A stretch of 64,000 nucleotides of DNA from Chryseobacterium panacisoli (lineage in GTDB: Bacteria > Bacteroidota > Bacteroidia > Flavobacteriales > Weeksellaceae): assembly GCF_008274625.1 (NCBI RefSeq), contig NZ_VTRU01000001.1:1178001-1242000 (forward strand), in the 5' to 3' direction. The position numbers were made by a program, and so were the translations under genes. The notes beneath the pieces were generated by a model. The model ran no database searches, was not told the origin of the DNA, and saw only the letters and a program-made list of their open reading frames with translations. Positions 36,385-45,273 of the stretch are shown here, one piece after another. Each line of letters begins with the position of its first letter. Positions within the stretch are counted from its first letter, which is position 1.

Positions 36385-36440
36385 TGCATCTGATATTTAA
36401 TGTTAATCTAAAAAGCTTTTTACACTACTGAAGCTAATGT

Positions 36441-36710
36441 TCAGATAACGTCATAATCATTCATTGTTGTTACAAAATAATGCTCAATCATTTCCTTTGC
36501 ATTTCCGCACATTGACAAAAGATTTTCTCTGGTCATATCTTCAAAAATAAAATCATCATGAACCTCAATAATGAACTCGGTCACTTTTTCGGTGTTCATT
36601 AGGTCATAGACCATTAAATCATTTAAATTATCTAATCTACATTCTTCCTTAAAAAAAGGAAGCTTTCGGGAAATGGAATTCTTAAACTGAAAAAGATGTA
36701 TTGTTTTCAT
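36441..36710 (-). CDS. Small unknown protein, paralogue of 46107-46361
   Basis: An 89-aa protein with no recognised domain. It shares a start (MKTIHLFQFKNSISRKLPFF), a centre (VTEFIIEVHDDFIFEDMTRE) and an end (IEHYFVTT) with the protein at 46107-46361 (MKTIHLFKFNNSIFHKIPFF, VTEYIVKTEDDFNFEKTSRN, IEHYFVIK). The ATG at 36710 is preferred because it aligns with the paralogue start. Two conserved copies inside one island argue that it is a real gene. Predicted soluble, acidic in the middle. Confidence 0.75.
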   Translation of the reverse strand: MKTIHLFQFKNSISRKLPFFKEECRLDNLNDLMVYDLMNTEKVTEFIIEVHDDFIFEDMTRENLLSMCGNAKEMIEHYFVTTMNDYDVI

Positions 36711-36722
36711 TACTTCTGGCAT

Positions 36723-37215
36723 TAGGGTAATAATAAGAAAAGTCTGTTTATATATAAAAACGCTGTTTACTCATTAACGTTCAAACAGATTTCTTTTTGT
36801 GGATTCAGTTGATGAAATTTATTGTACATCAATATGGTTAAAAAGGACAGAAACCATAGGTTCCTATCCTTAATTAATTAAAACCTTCTGAAAACAGATC
36901 TACTGTTTTATCGGGATTTAATATGCTCATTATTAAAATTGAGAATCCTTAAGCCTATTAATTTTATCATGGTATATAATTCGCTTTTCCTAGTCTTTAT
37001 TTACTACTGCGATGCTATCAAATATCGGAGAACAACATTTTGCATATGAATATTTCCAACTGCACACTATATTTTCCTGTCAAAAATTGTACTATTTATG
37101 ATGATATAAACTTTAATGGATCTGATAAATTCCTGATTATTATGATACAAAGATGACTGTTTAAGAATATATTATACTGTATATATCCGGGATAATCTTA
37201 CATATATCACACCTT
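36723..37215. other. Noncoding region with two sequences repeated near 42.7 kb
   Basis: 493 AT-rich bases. A 32-nt sequence at 36801-36832 (GGATTCAGTTGATGAAAT...) recurs at 42676-42707 with four changes, and about 24 nt at 37147-37170 (CAAAGATGACTGTTT) recurs at 42725-42749. The first ends in a potential small hairpin (TTGATG...CATCAA). They lie upstream of small minus-strand genes in both places. Confidence 0.55.
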
Positions 37216-37776
37216 TTATAAGTCCTCCAGGTTTCCAAGACGTCTTTGTTTCAACTGTTTATAAAATGAAGGGGAAAGACCTGTAATCTTTTTAAACTGG
37301 TTAGAGAGATGGGCCACACTACTGTAATTGAGTTTATAGGAGATTTCTGTAAGATTGAGCTCATCATACAACAATAATTCTTTCACCTTTTCTACTTTAT
37401 TAATAATGATAAAATGTTGCAGGGTCATTCCTTTCACTTCAGAAAAGGTGTTCGCAAGGTAGGTATAATCATATCCTAATTTTTCACTTATATAATCTGA
37501 GAAGTTTTCTTTTGGAAGTGCATCTGAATAATGAATCATTTCTATGACTACATTTTTTATTTTCTCTATCAGGATGCTTTTTTTGTCATCTAATATCTCA
37601 AGCCCTGTTTTAAGTAAGTTTTCTTTTAGAATTTGTCTTAGTTCAACACTGATATCGTCCAATAATTCTACAGTTCCCAAATCTACAATAGCATTTTTAA
37701 TGCCCAGCCTTTCCAATTCCTGATGAACAACCATTTTGCAGCGCAAACTTACCATATATTTTATATACAACTTCAT
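37216..37776 (-). CDS. AraC-type regulator with HMA-like N-terminus
   Basis: A 186-aa protein. The C-terminal half is an AraC-type HTH pair (YLANTFSEVKGMTLQHFII and LTEISYKLNYSSVAHLSNQF, ending GLSPSFYKQ). The N-terminus (MKLYIKYMVSLRCKMVVHQE) resembles a small HMA-like fold in which related proteins carry C-x-x-C; here the first Cys is Ser, leaving one Cys. The longer frame to 37800 would add eight residues that look non-native, so ATG 37776 is used. Located in the island, oriented away from the GH130 genes and possibly their regulator. Confidence 0.82.
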   Translation of the reverse strand: MKLYIKYMVSLRCKMVVHQELERLGIKNAIVDLGTVELLDDISVELRQILKENLLKTGLEILDDKKSILIEKIKNVVIEMIHYSDALPKENFSDYISEKLGYDYTYLANTFSEVKGMTLQHFIIINKVEKVKELLLYDELNLTEISYKLNYSSVAHLSNQFKKITGLSPSFYKQLKQRRLGNLEDL

Positions 37777-37941
37777 CCTTCCTACTATATATACTGCCAA
37801 TTATTTCCTTAACAGATATTTACTCAAAGCTAATCTATTAAATTGGAAATATCTATGATTTATACAACAAATTGAAAGACAATTGCAAGGCTTTCCTTTT
37901 TTAATGACTGAAATTTACAGTTAACAAAAAAATATTTCACA

Positions 37942-38073
37942 ATGTCAAAAGAAAAAGACGGAAAAAAGAAATCAGATAAAACTCCACCCGCGAAATCTGC
38001 AAAAGAGAAACGGGAAGAAAAAATGAATAAACGAAGAGCCAGGGAAAACGAAGCCCAAAATACCAGCAGCTAA
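37942..38073 (+). CDS. Small charged Lys-rich peptide (43 aa)
   Basis: A 43-aa ORF reading MSKEKDGKKKSDKTPPAKSA at its start and ending EAQNTSS. It is almost entirely Lys, Glu, Arg, Asp, Ala and Ser, hence probably disordered and perhaps nucleic-acid or membrane-surface associated. Its stop TAA abuts the ATG of the GH130 gene (TAAATG), which strongly suggests translational coupling and that it is a real gene. No homologous family is recognised. Confidence 0.7.
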   Translation: MSKEKDGKKKSDKTPPAKSAKEKREEKMNKRRARENEAQNTSS

Positions 38074-39102
38074 ATGGTATCCCTGAAAAAAGACGGAATT
38101 ATACTTAGAAAAACGACATTAGACTTTGAGAGTGAAGGTGTTTTAAACCCCGCAGTTATTAAGGATAACGGAAAAATACATTTATTTTACAGGGCTCTTG
38201 CAAAGAATAATTTCTCCAGTATCGGATACTGTATATTATCAGATTATAAGACCATAGAAACCCGGTTCAGCAACCCGGTAATCATTCCCGAGTTTGAATA
38301 TGAAAAACATGGGGTTGAAGATCCAAGAATCGTAAAAATCGATCATTTATTTTATATTACCTATACAAGTTATGATGGGGTTAACGCATTGGGAACACTT
38401 GCTGTATCGGAGGACCTTACTTCATGGCAAAAACAGGGGATAATTGTTCCCAAAATTCCATATAACAAGTTTAGATTTTTATCAGAATCCCAAGGTGAAA
38501 TAGCAGAAAAATACAGACGTTTCAACAAACTCCCCCCTACTCTTACAAAGGATAAAGATGTCTTCCTGTGGGATAAAAATGTGATATTTTTCCCAAGAAG
38601 GATTAACGGTAAGCTTTATTTTCTTCATCGCATAAGACCCGATATTCAAATTGTAGGTATAAAAAACATTGAAGATCTGAATCCTGATTTCTGGAAAGAT
38701 TATTTCCTTCACTTTAAAGATCATATTATATTATCTCCCCTATATGAGCATGAAGTAAGCTACATTGGCGGAGGATGTCCCCCTATAGAAACCGAGCATG
38801 GGTGGCTTTTGATATACCATGGCGTACATGATACTATTGAAGGATATGTTTACAGTGCATGTGCTGCTTTACTGGATCTTAATACTCCCGAAAAAGAAAT
38901 TTCAAGGCTTCCTTACCCTCTTTTCAAACCCGAAGAAGAATGGGAACAGAAGGGAGAAGTGAACAATGTCTGCTTCCCTACCGGAGCCATTGCAGAAGGA
39001 GATACACTCCATATTTACTACGGAGCTGCAGATAAAAGAATTGCTATTGCTTCTTTAAATATCCCGGAATTACTGGAGGAATTACTAAAGTATACATCAT
39101 AA
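38074..39102 (+). CDS. Glycoside hydrolase family 130 (mannoside phosphorylase-like)
   Basis: A 342-aa cytoplasmic five-bladed beta-propeller protein. Family features are NPAVIKDNGKIHLFYRALA, the GVEDPRIVKID motif with the catalytic Asp, and VSYIGGGCPPIETEHGWLL. GH130 enzymes cleave beta-1,4- or beta-1,2-mannosides, usually with phosphate. It is joined to the small peptide upstream and to the glycosyltransferase gene 45 bases downstream, so sugar-chain synthesis and phosphorolytic turnover may be linked. Linkage specificity cannot be assigned by eye. Confidence 0.88.
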   Translation: MVSLKKDGIILRKTTLDFESEGVLNPAVIKDNGKIHLFYRALAKNNFSSIGYCILSDYKTIETRFSNPVIIPEFEYEKHGVEDPRIVKIDHLFYITYTSYDGVNALGTLAVSEDLTSWQKQGIIVPKIPYNKFRFLSESQGEIAEKYRRFNKLPPTLTKDKDVFLWDKNVIFFPRRINGKLYFLHRIRPDIQIVGIKNIEDLNPDFWKDYFLHFKDHIILSPLYEHEVSYIGGGCPPIETEHGWLLIYHGVHDTIEGYVYSACAALLDLNTPEKEISRLPYPLFKPEEEWEQKGEVNNVCFPTGAIAEGDTLHIYYGAADKRIAIASLNIPELLEELLKYTS

Positions 39103-39147
39103 CTGAGTATTCTTTAGAGAATATCATAGCTTAAAATAGATATCAAC

Positions 39148-41415
39148 ATGAATAAAAATATAAAACCAGACGTGGAGGAAAAGAGAAAAAGACGATCTGT
39201 CCAGAATAGAAAAAGCACAATTAATCATAAACCTGAAATTATCTTTATAAGTACTTTTCCTCCAAAGGTGTGTGGTATTGCAACATATTGTCAGGATTTA
39301 ATAAAATCTCTTCAGATCAAGTTCAATGAATCATTCACCATAATCATCTGTCCAATGGAAACTGAAGAGGAACATCATCGATACGAAGAAAATCCTGAAT
39401 ATCGCTTAAATACATCCGATGCTATTTCTTATTTGGAGCTGGCTGATAAAATCAACAAAAATAACAGGATTCAACTGGTTATGCTTCAGCATGAATTTGG
39501 ATTTTTCAACGAAACCCCAGACGGATTACTCCTTTTCCTTCAAAATTTACAGAAAGACCTCATCATTACTTTTCACACTGTTCTGCCGAAACCGGATCCT
39601 AAATTAAAAGAAAAGGTAAAAGAAATCAGCAGTTTCGTAAAATCCATTATTGTCATGACCGGTATTTCTGCGGATATCCTTATCAATGATTATGATATTT
39701 TATCTGATAAAATTAAAGTGATACCCCACGGTACCCATTTACTGCCATTTATAGATAAAATTTCACTGAAAACAAAATACGGACTTAAAGATAAAAAGGT
39801 ACTTTCAACATTTGGTTTACTGGGTTCTGGGAAAAATATTGAAACCACTTTAGAAGCTCTGCCTGAAATCATTTCCCAAAATCCGGATGTAATGTTTCTG
39901 ATTATCGGAAAGACACATCCCGGCATCATTAAATATGAAGGAGAAAAGTACCGTGATTTTTTGCAGGACACAATTAAAAGGCTCCATTTGGAAAAGCATA
40001 CTTACTTTATCAATCAATATCTGCCTTTAGATGAGTTGTTAGAATATCTTCAGCTTACCAATATCTATCTTTTCACTTCAAAAGACAGACACCAGGCGGT
40101 GAGTGGCACCTTTTCCTATGCTATTAGTTGTGGATGTCCTATTGTTTCTACCCCTATTCCTCATGCTGTGGAAGTCTTAAATGAAGATATGGGAATTATT
40201 ATTGATTTTGAAGCTCCGAAACAACTTGCTGCTGCCGTGAATACATTATTGAAAAATGAAACCGCACAGGAAAAATTACGATCAAATAGTCTGGAAAAAA
40301 TGGCTCCCACAGCTTGGGAGAATTCATCTATTTCCCACGCCTTATTATTTCAACAATACAACAAAGATAAAATGACATTACATTATACATTCCCGATCAT
40401 CAATCTTAGCCATATCAAAAATATGACAACGGATTTTGGAATGATCCAATTTTCTAAAATCAACAAACCTGATATCAATTCCGGGTATACTTTGGACGAT
40501 AATGCCCGTGCTTTGATTGTAGCCTGCAGACATTATGAAGTAAGCAAAGATGAATCTGATCTTGACTTAATCTCAATCTACCTGAATGTAATAAAGTTTT
40601 GTCAACAACCAGATGGTAATTTTCTCAACTATGTAAATCAAGACAAAGAATTTGCACAACAGAACTACGAAACCAACCTTGAAGATTCCAATGGTAGGGC
40701 AATCTGGGCACTGGGGTACCTTCTTTCTATAAAAGCAATCTTACCACAACTGTTTTCTGATGAAGCACAGTCCATCATTGAAAAAAGTCTTACGTCTATT
40801 GATAAAATTCATTCTACACGTGCAATGGCTTTCATTATAAAGGGATTGCATTATCAAAACTCTGAAAACAATATTCCATTATTGAAAAAAATGGCTAACA
40901 GACTGGTAAAAATGTATCAGCATGAGAAACATAAAGACTGGCATTGGTTTGAAAGCTACCTGACCTATGGAAACAGCGTACTTCCTGAAGCTTTATTGTG
41001 TGCGTGGATTACAACCCAAGACGAAATGTATAAACAGGTTGCCAGTGAAACATTCAAGTTTTTGCTTTCTAAAACATTTAGTAAGGGAGGTATCAAAGTA
41101 ATATCCAACAAAGGATGGCTGCAGAAAGAAACTGTTAAAAGTCCTGAATCAATTGGTGGTGAACAGCCTATTGATGTTGCTTATACCATATTGGCCTTAT
41201 CCACATTCTATAAGGTTTTTAAGGATGAAAAATACCTGCAGATGATGATAAATGCTTTTAGTTGGTTTTTAGGAAAGAATCATTTACATCAGATTATTTA
41301 TAACCCTGCAACAGGCGGATGTTATGACGGGCTTGAAGAGAAAAATATTAATCTCAATCAGGGAGCAGAATCAACAGTCAGTTACCTCATGGCAAGGCTC
41401 TGTTTTAAAAAGTAA
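39148..41415 (+). CDS. Two-domain glycosyltransferase (GT4 plus helical-hairpin domain)
   Basis: A 755-aa protein. Residues about 27-395 form a GT-B glycosyltransferase of family 4 (ISTFPPKVCGIATYCQDLIK start, then FGLLGSGKNIETTLEALPEI, and SYAISCGCPIVSTPIPHAVE at the donor site). Residues about 415-755 resemble an alpha/alpha-barrel of six-hairpin glycosidase type (NSGYTLDDNARALIVACRHY, NGRAIWALGYLL, SIGGEQPIDVAYTI). A basic N-terminal stretch (KRKRRS) precedes. It probably transfers hexose, perhaps mannose, onto a glycan or lipid; pairing with GH130 is a recurrent arrangement. Role inferred. Confidence 0.85.
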   Translation: MNKNIKPDVEEKRKRRSVQNRKSTINHKPEIIFISTFPPKVCGIATYCQDLIKSLQIKFNESFTIIICPMETEEEHHRYEENPEYRLNTSDAISYLELADKINKNNRIQLVMLQHEFGFFNETPDGLLLFLQNLQKDLIITFHTVLPKPDPKLKEKVKEISSFVKSIIVMTGISADILINDYDILSDKIKVIPHGTHLLPFIDKISLKTKYGLKDKKVLSTFGLLGSGKNIETTLEALPEIISQNPDVMFLIIGKTHPGIIKYEGEKYRDFLQDTIKRLHLEKHTYFINQYLPLDELLEYLQLTNIYLFTSKDRHQAVSGTFSYAISCGCPIVSTPIPHAVEVLNEDMGIIIDFEAPKQLAAAVNTLLKNETAQEKLRSNSLEKMAPTAWENSSISHALLFQQYNKDKMTLHYTFPIINLSHIKNMTTDFGMIQFSKINKPDINSGYTLDDNARALIVACRHYEVSKDESDLDLISIYLNVIKFCQQPDGNFLNYVNQDKEFAQQNYETNLEDSNGRAIWALGYLLSIKAILPQLFSDEAQSIIEKSLTSIDKIHSTRAMAFIIKGLHYQNSENNIPLLKKMANRLVKMYQHEKHKDWHWFESYLTYGNSVLPEALLCAWITTQDEMYKQVASETFKFLLSKTFSKGGIKVISNKGWLQKETVKSPESIGGEQPIDVAYTILALSTFYKVFKDEKYLQMMINAFSWFLGKNHLHQIIYNPATGGCYDGLEEKNINLNQGAESTVSYLMARLCFKK

Positions 41416-42292
41416 TAACATAATTAATGTTGTAATACATTGTAATGAAAGTAAGTATAAGATTATTGACAATAGTCTGCAAAGTATTTGTTTACTCGTA
41501 ATTCCAACCAACAGTTAAACTGCTGATCAAACACAGATGTCAGTCATTTATCCGCATCCCTTCCTAAGAAGAGTAAAAATAACTGTATTAATTCTACTGC
41601 ATATACAACACACATAAATAGAATCGTATGACTTGCAGCATATAAATGCAATTGATTAACACATACATTTATTGTTCATAATAGTTGTACATTCTCATTA
41701 GTACAATTGACTCTCCCCTAAAAAGGAGGGTTTTTGTTATATAATCCACTATAGGGCATTAGGGAGGCTAATAAAACTTTCACAAATTTATTATATAGTG
41801 TTTTCGCGGATATGATTGCGATCATATCTCTACAACACACATAATGGCGGATTTTTTTATTATACAAAATTTGCGATTCTATTTATAATGGTTTAATGAC
41901 TTTTGTATAGGAAATCGTAATTACTAACTGAAGTGGACAATTAGCAATAATTATGCAAACCCGCAGGTAGCCAAAATAAAGCAGCCAATTTATTTATTAT
42001 TATCAAGCAATCCAATTATAATAATAAAAGTATCGAATAAGAAAGTATAGATTGTTTTGAATATTTTTGAAAGATCTCTGACCCTGCTGAATTCTAAATA
42101 ACAAGCTTAGTGCGAGAAATAAAATTTTCATAATGAAGGATATGATTAAACAATTACGTAAGGAATCTCTGCAGTGCAGCGGCAATAAATATAATATCAT
42201 AGCTTGCAGAGATTATCAATGCGAAATAAAACAAGAAATTGAATTTTAACATTAAACTATAATGCGAATAATAGTAAAAGTATAACAATATT
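41416..42292. other. 877-base noncoding stretch after the glycosyltransferase
   Basis: Contains an intrinsic terminator-like hairpin at 41712-41738 (CTCCCCTAAAAAGGAGGG then TTTTTG, plus strand). It also has a perfect 10-bp inverted repeat, AATCTCTGCA (42164-42173) with TGCAGAGATT (42205-42214). A 65-codon minus-strand frame (42003-42200) with a hydrophobic centre overlaps that repeat and may be a small membrane peptide, but support is weak. Confidence 0.5.
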
Positions 42293-42529
42293 TTATGTTT
42301 TTTGAATAGCATAATTATATACTATATCTTCACTAAGATATAAATATAATCTTGTTTTAAATATTCCGAAAAATGTTTTTTTCAAGATATAAATACGCTC
42401 TATTGTATGCAATTTTTGTAACTGATAATCAAAAAGAAAAGGTTCTATATCATCCATTTTTTTTCCAATTAACTGATCTTCTGATATAATGTTCTGACTT
42501 TTATCTTGGAAGTAATATTTTTTAGTCAT
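42293..42529 (-). CDS. Small unknown protein (78 aa)
   Basis: A 78-aa protein with no recognised family, starting MTKKYYFQDKSQNIISEDQL and ending LYLYLSEDIVYNYAIQKT. It is mixed charged and aromatic, with no signal peptide or membrane segment. A repeat also found upstream of the 36441 gene lies 147-178 bases before its start. It is the last minus-strand gene before the gap; the Ca2+/H+ antiporter gene is upstream on the same strand at a distance of 251 bases. Confidence 0.55.
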   Translation of the reverse strand: MTKKYYFQDKSQNIISEDQLIGKKMDDIEPFLFDYQLQKLHTIERIYILKKTFFGIFKTRLYLYLSEDIVYNYAIQKT

Positions 42530-42780
42530 ATCAATAAATAATTTTTATTGCAAAATCTTTTTCTTATTTTCAGAATACTTCTTTTCAAACTTGATTTCCA
42601 ATATTGGTTAATTATAAGAACGGTCTGTTTGGTAAGGAAAAATTATTTCCCTGAGGCGTCAAAAGTTTTTTTTATGGATTTAGTTGATGAAATATATTCT
42701 ATATCAACCATCAACATCATATAAACTAAAGATGGCTGTTTCAGTATATATCAAACTATATAATACATAGCTAAATAGGT
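42530..42780. other. Gap with island-internal repeats
   Basis: Holds the second copies of the two sequences described at 36801-36832 (here 42676-42707) and 37147-37170 (here 42725-42749), only about 17 bases apart here rather than about 314. No ORF seen. Confidence 0.55.
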
Positions 42781-43878
42781 TTATGGTACGATTGTGATAA
42801 AAAGATAAATTAAAAATATAGCGATCAGTACAATTCCTTGCATAATATTGGTTCTGCCCGTTGCCAGTGAAACAGTAATAATAAAAAGCGACAGCCCTAA
42901 AAGTATTGTTGATTTGATATCTATTCCCAATGTCATTCGTATACCAGTCATTACAGATATAATGGCAATGGCAGGAATACTTAGTCCTATACTTGCTAAA
43001 GCTGAACCAAAAGCCAGATTTAATGAGGTTTGAATTTCATCACTTTTTGCAGCCCTGAATGCAGCCAATCCTTCCGGAAGGAGAACAATACCCGCAATTA
43101 TAATACCTACCAAAGACCTTGGAGCACCCACCGAAACAACTATATGCTCAACATCCTTTGAAAGAAGCTTTGCCAGAAAAACGACTATTCCCAGGGATAA
43201 GATCAATAATATACAACTGATATACAATTGTTTTCGGGAAATCATCTCATGACTACTTTGTACAGGCTCATTTTTGGATAGTTTATTTTGCGGAGAAATA
43301 AAAAAGCTTCGGTGTCTAAACGTCTGGATCATAGTAAATCCGAGATAAAGCCCTAAAGAAATCAAGGCAATAAAAAGCAATTGAAAGGATGTATATTCAC
43401 CTCCGAGATGACTTATCGTATAATTAGGCAGAATAAGCACAAAAATAATCACGGAGGTAAGCGTAATGAGTGCCGTACTTACCCCCTGCAATGTAAAGCT
43501 CTGTTCTCTGTATCTTAATGAACCTATGACAATACAGCTCCCAATAATTCCGGTAAGGATTATCATCACTGCTGCAAAAACCGTATCTCTGGCAAGGGTA
43601 ATGGTTTCTAAACCTTTTGCTCCCATCATGATAGAAATAATAAGTCCTACCTCTATGACCGTGATGGCAAATGCCAGAAGTAAAGTTCCGAATGGCTCCC
43701 CCAAACGATGGGCAATAACTTCGGAATGATACACTGCAGCCAAAACACTTCCTATCAGAAATAAAGTAAGAATCACAGAATAATACCCTGAAGAAAAAAC
43801 AGAATTTCCAACATACGAAAGCCACGCCAAGATAGGAACTAAAAAAGTCCACATCCATAAATATTTTTTAATATTCAT
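42781..43878 (-). CDS. Calcium/proton antiporter (ChaA-like)
   Basis: A 365-aa inner-membrane exchanger with about 11 hydrophobic helices. The two alpha repeats are visible as AFAITVIEVGLIISIMMG (acidic Glu) and LVGIIIAGIVLLPEGLAAF (PEG motif), the ion-binding positions of the CaCA superfamily. A basic central loop (SPQNKLSKNEP) divides the halves. The family exports Ca2+, and in ChaA also Na+ and K+, against protons and supports alkaline and salt tolerance. Minus strand, monocistronic within the island cargo. Confidence 0.9.
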   Translation of the reverse strand: MNIKKYLWMWTFLVPILAWLSYVGNSVFSSGYYSVILTLFLIGSVLAAVYHSEVIAHRLGEPFGTLLLAFAITVIEVGLIISIMMGAKGLETITLARDTVFAAVMIILTGIIGSCIVIGSLRYREQSFTLQGVSTALITLTSVIIFVLILPNYTISHLGGEYTSFQLLFIALISLGLYLGFTMIQTFRHRSFFISPQNKLSKNEPVQSSHEMISRKQLYISCILLILSLGIVVFLAKLLSKDVEHIVVSVGAPRSLVGIIIAGIVLLPEGLAAFRAAKSDEIQTSLNLAFGSALASIGLSIPAIAIISVMTGIRMTLGIDIKSTILLGLSLFIITVSLATGRTNIMQGIVLIAIFLIYLFITIVP

Positions 43879-44342
43879 AAAAACACTAATATTTTTTACA
43901 GTTGAATGGTCTTTTGGAAAAATTCAGTAGATTATATTTTCCTTTTCAAAACAGTTTTATTAATGATTTGAAGCAGACTAGAGATGACGATATACCGGAA
44001 ATATTAAATGATGAAAAGAAGAGAATATGCCGGAACTAAGAGTCTAGATCATCAGTTCAATGTAGTTATTCAGCAAGGTACGAATAATCAATCACTTATT
44101 TGAAATTACATAGTAATATTTTAAGTTTGCAATCATTTCCTAAGGCTCAATAATGTTCGTCACTTCATCAAAGTCACCAACTTTTTACAGCTTATAAACG
44201 CCCGGATTTCAGATGCTCAAAACAATCCGAAATTTTGTAAAAGTGTGATATCTGCAACATAAAAGAAACAATCTGTAATACAATAGATTATTAAATACCC
44301 AACTTTGTACTGTAGCAATGAAGTTACACTAAAATCCACCTT
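43879..44342. other. 464-base noncoding region before the CsbD-like gene
   Basis: Shared upstream region of the divergent antiporter and CsbD-like genes. Apart from AT-rich promoter-like sequence, nothing firm is recognised; a GGATT...AATCC partial palindrome at about 44199-44224 is noted. Confidence 0.4.
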
Positions 44343-44561
44343 ATGGACACAAACCACAATAAAGGCGACAAATTTTTCAAAACTCCTGGAGACTGGATTG
44401 AACAGTCAAAACAATTGAAAGAAAAATTTTCAACATTAACGGATCACGATCTGAAGTTTGAAGAAGGCAAAGAAAGGGAAATGCTGGAAAAAATCGGAAA
44501 CAGATTAAGAAAAAACCGTGAAGAGGTTCTCAATATTATCAAAGAAATCAACCTTTCATAA
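44343..44561 (+). CDS. CsbD-like general stress protein
   Basis: A 72-aa protein with the CsbD-like pattern WIEQSKQLKEKFSTLTDHDL, then EEGKEREMLEKIGNRLRKNR and EEVLNIIKEI, the last lines matching the Bacteroidota form (LTD-x-DL-x-x-x-EGKE...L-x-K-x-REEV). Such short amphipathic proteins are induced by general stress in many bacteria; their molecular role is unknown. It opens a plus-strand run that continues with the cupin and unknown genes about 120 bases later. Confidence 0.75.
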   Translation: MDTNHNKGDKFFKTPGDWIEQSKQLKEKFSTLTDHDLKFEEGKEREMLEKIGNRLRKNREEVLNIIKEINLS

Positions 44562-44683
44562 ATTATTTTCAAGAACACTTAAAACCGATGATAAAGATAT
44601 ATTTATCAAAGATTTAATTGTAAAAAGGGATGGAATATTAGACAGTTCTGTCCCTTTTATTTACAATACCATCTACTCTTTTT

Positions 44684-45041
44684 ATGTTTAAACCCAATGT
44701 GATGAATCATAGAGAACTTGAAAAATCGAAAGTATATATTACCAGCCAGATTGTAGATTACATTCCAAATTCTGTAGTCAGCAAAAAAAATAATGGAAAA
44801 ACTGACCGGCAATATAAGTGTTTTATCTTTTGATGACAAAGAAGGGTTATCTGAAAAGATTTCTCCTTTTGACATTGTTGCACAAATTATTGAAGGTAAA
44901 GCAGAAATTATTATAGACGGAGCTACTTATTTTATGGAAGAAGGTGAATGCATAATTATTCCTGGCCATATATCTCATTCGATAAAAGGAAATAAACGCT
45001 TTAAGATGATCGTAACAATAATAAAAAGCGGCTATGAATAA
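44684..45041 (+). pseudogene. Cupin-domain protein interrupted in an A8 run
   Basis: Two frames make one cupin. The first (ATG 44684 or 44702, MNHRELEKSKVYITSQIVDY, then IPNSVVSK) breaks at eight A (44783-44790). The second continues with KLTGNISVLSFDDKEGLSEK, ISPFDIVAQIIEGKAEIIID and GECIIIPGHISHSIKG to 45041. With seven A the reading would be continuous (VVSKKIMEKLTG). An A8 tract suggests loss by slippage, phase variation or a base-call error; translation could also restart at ATG 44793 to give an 82-aa single cupin. Followed without gap by the next gene (8-base overlap). Confidence 0.8.
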
Positions 45042-45273
45042 TATAGATACCATATCAGTTTTAACAAAAAAGATATTAAAAAAAACAGTTGAGATTCAAA
45101 AAGAATTCCCTGAGCTGTATGACCTTTTAGACGAAACTCCATTATTTTTTTCTTTTACAGAGAAAAATATTACGATCAGAGATTTAAGACAATATCTTAT
45201 TTCCCTTATAAGGCAGCAAAAATCCTTTGAAAAAGGGACATCAAAAAAAATAATATACAATAACTCCCAATGA
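45034..45273 (+). CDS. Small unknown protein (79 aa) in cupin operon
   Basis: A 79-aa protein, MNNIDTISVLTKKILKKTVE at the start, with EFPELYDLLDETP and a Lys-rich end. Predicted helical; no family is recognised. It overlaps the cupin stop by 8 bases and the next gene by 4 bases (ATGA), so all three are translated from one message. The tight coupling argues for a real gene. Confidence 0.7.
   Translation: MNNIDTISVLTKKILKKTVEIQKEFPELYDLLDETPLFFSFTEKNITIRDLRQYLISLIRQQKSFEKGTSKKIIYNNSQ

Noticed and set aside
36900..36922. TTTTATCGGGATTTAAT, resembling the att core
   Set aside because: It lacks the GT and differs after GGGA; too short and imperfect to be a third attachment site.
41320..41518. 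64-codon frame overlapping the glycosyltransferase end
   Set aside because: Mostly inside the real gene in another frame; no independent support.
42003..42200. 65-codon hydrophobic minus-strand frame
   Set aside because: It overlaps a perfect inverted repeat and has only weak gene-like features; kept as a remark in the gap entry and not called as a gene.
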